NCBI GenBank assembly: GCA_000310025.1
Contig: FN648878.1
Span: 1 to 17,393 of the forward strand
Origin: Ectocarpus siliculosus
Lineage: Eukaryota; Sar; Phaeophyceae; Ectocarpales; Ectocarpaceae
Length of the DNA: 17,393 bases
Reading direction: 5' to 3'
Shown: piece after piece, positions 8,384 to 16,968 of the stretch
How the letters are laid out: each line of letters opens with the position of its first letter
Position numbering within the stretch: the first letter of the stretch is position 1
Position numbers and translations under genes: made by a program
Notes under the pieces: model-generated
Told to the model about the DNA's origin: nothing
Databases searched by the model: none
Seen by the model: the letters and a program-made list of their open reading frames with translations, nothing else

Positions 8384-9620
8384 CGCCCAGTTCGCGGCCG
8401 CTAGGCCGTGCTTTGGCCTTGGCCTTGGGTGAGGGTAGATGTGGGGTGAGCAACCTAGTCTTGCTCGCGTGAAGAACCTAGCCTTGTTACGTTCAACATC
8501 GGTTAGTCCTAAAGAGTTACTATCAATGTGTAACCAAGGCTCCCCTGCTTGCTCCGTCGCAACAACTGGGCAACCGTGCTCATTTCTTATTTGCCTCGCC
8601 CTCTCAAACGCCGCGGTATACACAAAATGAATCGGTCTGTGAAGCTGAGGTAGATAGAAGATACCCAGGCCGAAGAGCGCAGCATTTTGCGTGTTCTTTT
8701 GAAAGGCGGGCGAGACTCTCAGCTAGCGAACGCCCCCCCCCCGCACCGCAGGGTGGGTGAACGGCAATAATAGTAAAGGTTCAACCGAAGGGACGGACGC
8801 GTGTTGGTCGCCGGAGGGAGGGCGGGGATCCGGGGACCCTCCATGCTCTTTGGTAGAAGGAAGCATCTCTTCATTTCGTCAACTGTTGGTATGTAATGTG
8901 TGTTGTTTGCCCTTGTTCTCTTCTTGCACTCGCGCACAACAATATTAATATTATGTAGCGACGATCGTATATATATCCATCCACTGTGCACAACCCCCCC
9001 CCCCACACCTACAACCAACAAAGCACTGCATCCTGAAAAATGAAAAACCCGGGTAGACCAACTCTCCTTCCGAACAGAAGATGCTGCAGCGCTATCGAAA
9101 GGAGGCAGGCACTCGTCCAACTTATGCTTGCTTGTCCAATGACGCATTCACTAAATAGTCTCGGTAGTCAATTACGCATTACCAACTCCAACGACCTAAC
9201 AACAACAAATGTAATGATTCGTTACGAGTAACGCTCGTCCGGTGCGTGCCCAGCAGTGTAGCCGCCGGGGCAAGACATGGGACAGTCTTCATCATGGAGT
9301 GAGTAGTTGAAGACAACACCTTGCCGGAGCCACACACTAATATGTTTTTAATGCCTCTCGTAGTACAACTTTCAGAAACCACCACACGCGCACGCTCCTG
9401 CCAACGACTCGCCCAAGAAACGTGCAATCAAAAACGCAGCAGGCTAGGCTGCATATTTTTCCGACGCGTTTTCTACACTGGGCAACACGTCTCACCCCAC
9501 CCAATATATAAAAAATAAATAAAAACGAGTGACACACCGCACGCAACAGTATTTCGCTGCCCCTTCCCCCCTTAAGTGAAGCACACACGAGAGCAGAGCC
9601 TTTCTTCACCTGGTCCTAAA

Positions 9621-9742
9621 TGTCTCCGTATTTTCTTTGCTCTGGTTGTGTACTCTTTCTTTCTTGTGCACAACTACAATCCCTAGCTCTCAGCATCTCC
9701 GTACTCTCTTTGCTCCGGTTCTGTGCTCTTTCTTCTGCACAA
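9621..9742. repeat. Degenerate tandem duplication (about 50-bp units)
   Basis: A unit at 9621-9674 and a second at 9694-9742 share the order CTCCGTA, CTTTGCTC, GGTT, TGTxCTCTTTCTT and TGCACAAC with scattered substitutions and small indels. About 19 bases separate them. Confidence 0.8.
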
Positions 9743-9923
9743 CAGTCTCGCAACAAATATGCATATGGAACACAAAAGACCATACCCGCATGCATGTAAA
9801 CATACGATGGTAGCAGCCAATCGCAGAGCGATCGTTCAACTAATGGAGGGAGGAGGGAGAATCAATCCTCCCTTTTGGGCGCTCTCAACCATTCCAGTCG
9901 AACAAAAGAACAAATGGAACGCC

Positions 9924-9997
9924 ATTCAGTAGAAGAACACCAGATAAAAGATAGAGAAAAAAAAAAAAACACCAGAGATTCAGTAGTAGAAGAACAC
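9924..9997. repeat. Direct repeat spanning the FYVE-gene stop codon
   Basis: ATTCAGTAGAAGAACAC at 9924-9940 recurs at 9978-9997 with an extra TAG triplet. The second copy contains the FYVE-gene stop codon and its final FFYY codons on the minus strand. An A run lies between the copies. Confidence 0.85.
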
Positions 9998-11047
9998 GAG
10001 AGAGACGGCACTGCGGACAACCACGGCGATGGCGACGCCTGTGCCAATCGCCACGGCGCCCATCACGACCCCCGTCCACGGCGTCAGCTTCACCATCATC
10101 GGCCCTCCCTCATCGCCATCCTCCTCCTCCTCCTCCTTCACACCACCGGCGGTACCGTCGTCGTCAACAGCAGGTTCCTCCTCCGGCAGTGCGGCAAGGT
10201 TATTATTGCTACCGCGGTCCTCTTGCTTCTCCTCCTCCTCCGCCTTCTCCGCGTCTCGCTGCTGCAGCAGATCGGCCACCACCTTGTCGACCCAACCCCC
10301 GCTACCAAGAGCGCCGCCGCCGCCGCTCTCCAGACGGCCGCCGGTGCTCTCCCGCCTACCGCTCCTCTTCTTGCGGCCGCCGAAGAACGGGGACAACTCC
10401 GCGCCGCCGCCGCCGCCGCCGCCGCGACGTCCAACGGCGGTAGACGCAGACGCCGACGATGGAGTAAGAACGCCTCCTGCCGGCGGGAACACCACGGTTC
10501 CTTCTTCCTCCCCCGCTTCGTCGTCGTCGCCTCCGGCCGGTGTTGGCGGCGGCAGCATCGACAACGGTGACGCGAAAGAAGAAGAAGAAGACCCCGGCGG
10601 CGAGGCCAGCAATTGCAAGGGCGGCATGACCACGCTGACGCTAGCCTGGCGGCGGTGGTCGCGGCGACGGCGGCGGCCCGACGGGAGGGCTTGGCTGTCG
10701 CCATCGTTGCCACTGCTGTTGCTGCTGCTCTTTGTCTCTTCTGCTGCTGCTGCTGCTGCTGCCGTTGACGGGGTAGCCGCCGCCGCCGCCGCCGCCGCCG
10801 TCGCGCCCGGCCCGAAGAACCCCGCGGCGGCGGGGGTGCCGGGGGAGAGGGGTGCGGTAGCGGTGGCGTCGACCGGGCACGAGTGGTCGGACGTGGACAC
10901 GGTCAGGGAGACGCGGCGGTCGCCGTCCGCCTTGGTGACGCCGGCGGCGGCGACGGCGGGCTTGGTGACGGCCGGGGTCCTGGGTGTCCAGCAGTTCTGG
11001 ATGCACGTGTCGCACACTCTCTTGGGCGCGGTGCGGGCTCGTAGCAC
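9980..11047 (-). CDS. FYVE gene exon 3: end of FYVE domain, low-complexity linker, TM tail
   Basis: After a CACAAG acceptor it reads VLRARTAPKRVCDTC, supplying the last two zinc ligands. About 300 residues rich in Ala, Gly, Ser, Arg and Glu follow, then LTPWTGVVMGAVAIG continuing into TGVAIAVVVR, and a stop at 9980-9982. Low-complexity runs come from GCC/GGC, TCC and CTG-type triplets. The antisense strand is also open over much of this exon. Confidence 0.85.
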   Translation of the reverse strand: MLRARTAPKRVCDTCIQNCWTPRTPAVTKPAVAAAGVTKADGDRRVSLTVSTSDHSCPVDATATAPLSPGTPAAAGFFGPGATAAAAAAAATPSTAAAAAAAEETKSSSNSSGNDGDSQALPSGRRRRRDHRRQASVSVVMPPLQLLASPPGSSSSSFASPLSMLPPPTPAGGDDDEAGEEEGTVVFPPAGGVLTPSSASASTAVGRRGGGGGGGAELSPFFGGRKKRSGRRESTGGRLESGGGGALGSGGWVDKVVADLLQQRDAEKAEEEEKQEDRGSNNNLAALPEEEPAVDDDGTAGGVKEEEEEDGDEGGPMMVKLTPWTGVVMGAVAIGTGVAIAVVVRSAVSLVFFYY

Positions 11048-13465
11048 CTTGTGTTTTGGGGGATTGTTGTGATGGGGGACGGGGGGGTGGGGTCGTTGTG
11101 GAACACATGAATGCGAACGAATGATTGGTTCGTTTGTTCGTTGTGGAATCGCTCTGAAGTGTTTTTTTAAGTGTTCCGGCGTACCAATCAATTGCTGTCT
11201 TTCTGGCAACGCAAGAACGGTTTCGCCAATACACTCGCGATGTCTCCCCTTCCTCACGTTGGGATTACGTTGGCAATCACGGGTGTGTCTCGTGTGTGTG
11301 TCTTTCTTGTTAGCATCGACCGCGCCAACCGGCTGACCAATGAAAAGGCGTCAGTCTCAGTTTGGTTGAGAAAACGAAACACTTGTTTCGCCTTTCTTTC
11401 ATCTCTTCTGGGCGTCAGTATCGCCGTGAGTGCTGTACGCTGAATGCTAACATTTGCACCCCACACCAGTGTTGTTTCTTGGGAACTCGATCTCGTCCAT
11501 TTGGCTTGCAACCTTGCAGCACCTCCCCTCAAAATGTTTCGCGTTTCTTGCTGCTCAAGAGAACAAAAAGAATATCGATCTCGGGGAGTCCAAACAAACA
11601 CACACACAAGAGGTTTTTTTTTTATCTTCTACGGCGGATGGATGCATCGATTCATCTTTTTTCCCGCGAGCAGCGACGTACATAGGCACTTTCCGGCGAA
11701 CCTAGATGCTAACTCTGTCTCCCCCGACGAAGCGGGCTTCCTACACCACCAGCCAGCGAAGGAAGACGCTGGCTGTCGGCGGAACTTGGGGAACTCCCCG
11801 AATCTAGGCGCTACGCTAGCCCATCGATGATTTGTCATCGAGACCGCCGGGGATAGGATACACTACTTCCAGCAGTATGCACCACCGCGTTCGTTCTGTG
11901 CGATGTTCAACAGCTCTAATGCAAACGGCAAACTGCCAAATCACGCCCGCCAACGGGTCGCGGGGGGATAGATAAGACTACTTGCTGTATCATGGCAAGA
12001 GGAACTTCCTTCCGCGAAAACCACGCCAACAAAAAAATAACCTAAACCAAGACTTGCCAAGACGAGGGAGGAGACAGACACACAGACAACCGACACTCGG
12101 GGATGTTTGTTCACAACCAGGCCGCTGTGGGGGCAGATTTGTGCGACTTAGCGTGCTGTCTAAATAAATTCAAACTCATTATGTACAAATACACACTTGG
12201 TCTCATTCAGCATTCAGCTGCTACCATGTCTAACAGCGATGCGTTTTCCTCCCATCATGTACACAATTCTTCCGAATTTCTTTCAACAGCACATACACCG
12301 TCCAACCAAGACACAAGTCCGGTTTTGAAGAGGGGAGGTGATTACACTCCCGTAGGAGCAAGAGGCGGTTCCTTAGAAACTTTACCGCACCCAAGTTCTT
12401 TCTTAGAATGTCAGCTTTCTGCGCGTCAGACTCGATGTACTCCACGCAACTACAGTACCTTGTCTTCGATAAGCGACCTTCCATCATGTACTTGATTGAT
12501 ATCCATGTGCTTCGCGCGCGACGTGATCTCAGCCACACACACACGAGCCGCTGCACTGCTGTTGTAGGCGTACTGCTGTTAAGTCTGTTCATCATGTGCG
12601 CGTATGTGCGTGCAGACACCGCTACTTGGGTTACTTGCAAAGCAGATTTGTGCGGGCCAGTGCGTTTGTGGTTTGGATGCAACCCGAAAGGCAGAACAGA
12701 AAAAACGTATGTGTGCGGATGATATGTGCTGTTATTAGGATTGCCAAAAACATTATATCCTCACCTTCCGACTCTTCGCGCAAGAGTTACAGACGGCTTG
12801 CCAGCAGTTGCGGCACTTGTGGCGGTGGTTTAGCCATGTGAAGCGGTCGCCTATGCGGGTGGGTCGTCGACGCGACGGTGGGGCGGGGCGGGCAACAAAC
12901 ACAGGCGGCGAGAGGAGGTGGAACAAACAGGGGCCACAAGAGAAAAACCGTTTACTTCGGGGGGTTTGTCCGACAGAGCGCTGCGCGCGAAATTTTGAGA
13001 GCAAATCCAACATTTTTTTCGTCGGGAAAAAGCTGGAGGGAGCAAGTAAAACCTGAGAGGTGGATGAGCAACTACTGCAGAGGGGAAGGCTGTGAGATGC
13101 AGTTGACACACACCGCAACAGCAGTCAGCCTGGTTTTGCTCCATGTAAGAACTTCCCGACGGGGTAGGTACGCACAGGATTGATTCGCTGGAGCCAACGG
13201 CGATTGTGCGCGAAGAAAAAGTCGCTCACAGCGGGAAAAAACCGCGCCGTGAGCTGCTAGATGCGACCTCGGAAGCAGCTAGAGGTTCTTGGTCTGTACC
13301 TCACTTACCACACACGTTGCACTTGGTGAGGTCCGTTTTCCACGTAGAAGGGGTGATCTGCAAGGGGATCTCTCTGAAGCCCCTGGGCGTGGCGCACGGC
13401 TTTGTCTGCTGCTGCTTCGCCTGGTCTTCCTCGTCGAGAGTCAGCCGGAGCTTGTTGGTGGTCAT
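9980..13465 (-). CDS. FYVE zinc-finger protein with C-terminal membrane anchor, three exons
   Basis: Minus-strand exons 13465-13309, 12850-12765 and 11047-9980 join (phases 1 and 0) to 436 residues. The FYVE domain is residues 42-96: WKTD (the WxxD motif), then C49-C52, C65-C68, C73-C76 and C93-C96 with spacings of 12, 4 and 16. That is the canonical FYVE spacing, and it ends with RVCDTC (the RVC motif). The basic loop reads HRHKCR instead of R(R/K)HHCR. Residues 100-400 are low-complexity: Ala runs, a basic RRRRR patch, a Gly run, and a short helix (WVDKVVADLL) leading into an acidic tract. Residues 405-425 are hydrophobic, followed by Arg426 and a 10-residue tail. FYVE domains bind PI3P on endosomes; the anchor predicts a tail-anchored membrane protein. 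The start ATG has A at -3. The in-frame sequence upstream is low-complexity and probably 5' UTR. Confidence 0.85.
11310..11384 (+). repeat. Dispersed 75-bp repeat, copy A
   Basis: It starts TTAGCATCGACCGCGC and ends AAACACTT. The reverse complement of 14531-14605 matches it over its whole length, with about five substitutions and two small indels (about 90% identity). Both copies are preceded by TG-repeat sequence. It lies in the second intron of the FYVE gene. Confidence 0.9.
11729..11799. repeat. Cluster of three short hairpins
   Basis: Within 71 bases lie GAAGC-GG-GCTTC (11729-11740), AGCCAGCG-8 bases-CGCTGGCT (11751-11774) and GGGG-AACT-CCCC (11788-11799). All lie in FYVE intron 2. CCTAGA at 11701 and TCTAGG at 11803 could close an outer stem. 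This may be a small non-autonomous element or a structured RNA. Confidence 0.6.
12765..12850 (-). CDS. FYVE gene exon 2: core of the zinc finger
   Basis: The 86-nt exon completes Gly53, then encodes DRFTWLNHRHKCRNCWQAVC continuing to NSCAKSRK. It holds zinc ligands C65, C68, C73 and C76. The acceptor is CGCATAG and the donor GTGAGG (phase 0). Confidence 0.9.
12851..13308 (-). other. FYVE gene intron 1 (458 bp)
   Basis: Donor GTAAGT, acceptor CCGCATAG. No other feature is recognised. Confidence 0.85.
13309..13465 (-). CDS. FYVE gene exon 1: start, WxxD motif and first CxxC
   Basis: It encodes 52 residues from MTTNKLRLTLDEEDQ to WKTDLTKCNVC, plus the first base of Gly53. The donor is a perfect GTAAGT. 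The frame is open to 13843 upstream, but that part is low-complexity and contains TG/AG microsatellite sequence. An earlier in-frame start cannot be excluded. Confidence 0.85.
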
Positions 13466-14471
13466 GATGACTGCCTCCGCACGCAGCAGCTGTGTGAGTG
13501 AGAGAGCCCTTCTCGATTTCGGGTGGGAGGATGAACGCTGTCCGTCCGCGGAGGGAGCGTGAGGTATGTTGCGTGTGACTGGTGCTGCTGCAGCAGAAAT
13601 ATGTGTGTGTGTGGAAGAGAGAGAGAGAGAGAGACCGCAGAGAGAACTCGGCGAGAGAGACCCGGGATTTCCGGTCACCTGAGAGAGAGCACTGTCAAAA
13701 ATTGACCAATCAGCGACGTGCCGAACAAGGAGGGTCATCGCCCCCTGCAGGCTGGTAAATGAGCACACGGGCACACTCGTTCGTTCATCCACAACCATAG
13801 TACGTAGTACACGAAGGATTGTCGGCAGCACAGGGGAGGGCATTGCTAGCTAGCTGTCTACGTGTGGAGAGGGGTCGTGGCAGCTGGCTGTGCAAGCGTC
13901 GACGCAGGACCAACGGGAGAGCAGCACACTTTTAACATCTTGCTGGTGAGTTCAGTTTAGAGTGTTTGGCAAGATACATCACCGGCGGCGGGGGGGCCCT
14001 GGGCGAGCGACGCTGGCCTGCCTTCTCTATGCGCCCGTGGTGCTGAGATAGGTCATCAGCAGCAGAGCAGGGTGGTGGTGGTGGTGTTCTTCTCTGTCGG
14101 GGCTAGTCGAGAGGGGCAGGAAGCCTGCTGCTGTGAGATCTGTACAGCGTATGTGTGCACGAACCCCGCAGGAAAATGCTTTTTTTTCTCGGTACCGCTA
14201 TTGTATCGCATTCTCTTCTTGCATGGTAGCTTGTTGGCCGCAACAACAATCATGCCCCTCGTCCTAACATGCAACAAAAACGAGCAACAAAGACTGGTTA
14301 AACCTCTACCGCCGCGTAGCACACCTTGGCCGTTCAGTGGTAAGTGGTGTGGAAGGTGTGTGTACTACTGGTCCTGGCAATAGTATCTCGTAGGTTCAGA
14401 TTTTGAGGTAAGATTTTTTTTGCGAGACGGGCGTATCTTTCGCGCGCTTTTCTTTCGCCCCCGGATACAGG

Positions 14472-14473
<2 letters not shown>

Positions 14474-14506
<33 letters not shown>
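14474..14506. repeat. (CA)n microsatellite
   Basis: About 16 uninterrupted CA units lie beside repeat copy B. Confidence 0.9.
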
Positions 14507-14508
<2 letters not shown>

Positions 14509-14530
14509 GGTCCCAGTTCATCGCAGATAG

Positions 14531-14605
14531 AAGTGTTTTGCGTTTTCAACCGCACTAAGACTGACGTCTTTTCATTGGTCAGCCGGTTAGCGCGGTCGAT
14601 GCTAA
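14531..14605 (-). repeat. Dispersed 75-bp repeat, copy B (inverted)
   Basis: This is the inverted partner of 11310-11384, flanked on both sides by (CA)n microsatellites. The inverted pair flanks exons 1 and 2 of the FYVE gene, about 3.1 kb apart. The element family is not identified; there is no coding sequence. Confidence 0.9.
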
Positions 14606-14611
14606 TAATAA

Positions 14612-14630
14612 ACACACACACACACACACA
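14612..14630. repeat. (CA)n microsatellite
   Basis: About nine CA units lie on the other side of repeat copy B. The equivalent flank of copy A is TG-rich, so this may belong to the repeat. Confidence 0.85.
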
Positions 14631-16050
14631 TCTTGTACACATCTTTGCATCTGCTGCCGATGCTGTGCAGCCTTAACCAGACTCAAAATATACTCAGTAC
14701 CCAGCATGCTTTCTTCCCTCCTCGCTGCAAAGGGTTCAAAACACACTCCTTCGGCTGCTGTGATATTCTCTGGAATGGGATGTGCTTCCTTGATTGTTTG
14801 TGTACGAACACATAGCAGTCCAATGTGTATTTCCTAAGAAAGTATTGTTGTTTTTGTTGCTGTCATCACCCTGCCACCCCGCTAATCTATCGTGTACAAC
14901 ATCCAACTCGTGGAAAATAGCATGCGATCATCTCCTGCTTGCTTGCTTTCTTCCTCGCTTGAGATTGATCGCTTGCCAATCGCTCGCTCGTGACGTTGGT
15001 TTGGGCGACTCTCGCATGCCTTGCGTTGTTTTTTTAGCTTTCGCGTCGTCAATCTCTACGTGCTTTACTCTATGCAACAGCTGGAGAATAACTCTTCGTT
15101 GTCTTGTCTCACCCACGACCGTCACGCTACACAAGTGGCCAAAAAGTGCACCTTCATCGGCTCGTTGCGCGCGCATGTGAATATGCAGGGCTTTCTCTCC
15201 GGACGTGTTTTGATAGTTTCGGTAAACAGAGACCCCGGATTTATGCAAAGCACCAACCAACCATCCTTCCATGTCGAGCTTCCCAAACCGTCTGTGTTTT
15301 CCGTGTTGGTTTCGCGTCCAGGGACGTGACTTCCGCTAGTCGTGAGAGAATCACCGCTCACAAGTTTCGATTGATTGCATTGCATTGCGCGTGCGTGAGT
15401 GCAGCGGGAACGTACCGCCGGCTTCGGCGAGGTTGGGAACGAAGACGCCGATTCATGAAGAAATAAAGCCCCTCTCTCTCTCTTGTTTTTCTGCTGAATC
15501 TCCCAACCGATATCCGATGTTTCTGCTGACGCAAACTCTCTCGCAGCGCAGAGCAACGACACCCGCCCGCTACATACCACCCACCAGCCTTCCTCCTGTT
15601 CGTGCTCACTCATGTGCCGAGTGCCGCGCGCGCTCTCCCTTATGTCTCATCACCGTGAACTCGCCGGCGCTATTCGCGACTGTCACCACTCCCCCCTCTG
15701 CGCCAATCGAAGACGGATGGTGACGTCCGTCCTCCCTTGCGCTCCCCATGAATTAGTTCGCCCGCGACTATAGCTGAAAACTCCCTCCGAAGAGACAGAA
15801 CTCTCAATTCATTCATCCATCCTCAAAGATGAGCCGGCCCCACCTTGGTACGGGCGCGTTTACCCCTGAGAAGTGATGCTCTTCACCACCACCGCCGCCG
15901 TTGCTCTACCACTATCCTACCCTGTGTTCCCTCTGACGGAGTGCGGTTCCTTCCTCTCCTCTCCCTCTTGTGCCCTCCGGTCCGGCCTTTCGTTTCCGCC
16001 ATAAAAAAAAAAAAAACGAAAGCAGAAGCGAGCGAGCACGTCAACGAACA

Positions 16051-16935
16051 ATGGCTGCTGCTCGGGTGTCTGTTAGGCCGGTGGCATTGACGACGACGAC
16101 GGTGGACGAGGGCGTCGGGGGGGGCGTCTTGTTCGGCGACGGTCGGGCCTCAGCGACAGCGGCGGCGGTTACACAGGCGGCGACGGACGCTGCGATGATG
16201 CCACCGCCCCTATCGCCGCCGTCTCCGTCTCGTCAGCAGCAGCTGCAGGGAGAAGGGAGAAGGGAGGGCAGTCGTTCGGCGCCGCTGGTAGTCATAGACC
16301 TTGAGGACGAGGAGGAGGAAGAGGAGGAGGAGGAGGAGGCGTCTAATAACGAGGACGGTGACAACGACGACGATGACTATGACGATGACCTCGGTCTGCT
16401 GTCGGGGGAGGCGGTGGCAAAGGCGGCGGAGCTAGCGGCGGCGGCGGCGGCGGCGGCGGCGACGCCCGCGACAGCCGAGGGGGCACAAATCGGGGCAGAC
16501 GAAGTGGTGGGCGGCGGTAGCGGCAGCCGCGGCATCAGCAGCCTTGACAACACGCCGGAAAGGCAGCAACAGCCGCAGCACCAACCGGATAGCCAATTTT
16601 CAGCGACCGTTTCCCGGGCTGTGTCGTCTTCGTACCCCACCGTTGGTGCGCCCGTGGCTCGGAGCAGCAGCAGCAGCAGCACGTCCTCCTCCTCGTCCTC
16701 GTCCTCCTCTTCGGTGGAAGACGTCGACATGCCGCTGTTCGACGAGGGCGGCGTGATCGCCATGGCCACGGACCAGGAAGAGGGCAATGGTAGCCTGCCT
16801 GCGCCCTCGTCGCCATCCTCCTCCTTGTCGTCGCCAAGCGCCGCCGCCGCCGCCCCCGCCCCTGCCGGTTCTCTTCACAGCGACTCCACGTTCCAGAGGA
16901 GCCGAAGCGACGGAAACGTCGGTGCAATCGCGGCA

Positions 16936-16968
<33 letters not shown>

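Larger units (their letters stand above)
7618..9979. other. Spacer between convergent genes
   Basis: This 2.36-kb stretch between the Pif1 stop and the FYVE-gene stop must hold both 3' UTRs. No exon with family resemblance is visible on either strand. It contains two hairpins, C runs (about 8728-8738 and 8995-9004), a TA run (about 8969-8976), an A/T-rich AATAAA-bearing patch (about 9505-9523) and a degenerate tandem duplication. I could not assign polyadenylation sites. Confidence 0.6.
11048..12764 (-). other. FYVE gene intron 2 (1717 bp)
   Basis: Donor GTGAGG, acceptor ACACAAG. It is much longer than the other introns in the window. It holds repeat copy A (11310-11384), a cluster of three hairpins (11729-11799) and an unexplained minus-strand open frame (about 12230-12682). 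It may have grown by insertion. Confidence 0.8.
13466..16050. other. Spacer between divergent genes, likely promoters and 5' UTRs
   Basis: This 2.6-kb stretch separates the FYVE start codon (minus strand) from the downstream gene's start (plus strand). It contains TG/AG microsatellites (about 13602-13635), a + strand CCAAT (13706-13710), two CA microsatellites, repeat copy B, and an A run at about 16003-16016 just before the downstream ATG. I see no convincing TATA box or coding exon. An ATG-starting minus-strand frame at 15122-15613 has no recognisable content. Confidence 0.55.

Noticed and set aside
8285-8623. Minus-strand frame containing AFERARQIRNEHGCPVV
   Set aside because: It looks somewhat protein-like, but it has no ATG start, no recognised family and no splice context. 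The opposite strand is equally open.
8719-9147. 142-codon minus-strand frame
   Set aside because: It has no recognisable motif, includes translated C/G runs and lies in the convergent spacer.
9505-9523. AATAAA-rich patch as the Pif1 polyadenylation signal
   Set aside because: It lies nearly 1.9 kb after the stop codon in simple A/T sequence, with nothing to tie it to the Pif1 transcript.
10029-11072. 347-codon + strand open frame opposite FYVE exon 3
   Set aside because: It is antisense to a supported exon. The frame stays open because of GC-rich triplet repeats, and its product is only Ser/Pro/Ala runs.
13706-13710. CCAAT box upstream of the FYVE gene
   Set aside because: A five-base match in 2.6 kb of spacer is expected by chance, and no other promoter element supports it.
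13466-13843. N-terminal extension of the FYVE protein to an ATG at 13843
   Set aside because: The extension translates TG/AG microsatellite and low-complexity sequence. The ATG at 13465 has a good context and gives a compact domain. The extension cannot be fully excluded.
15122-15613. 163-codon minus-strand frame with ATG
   Set aside because: It has no family resemblance, its composition is typical of random translation, and no splice partners are seen.
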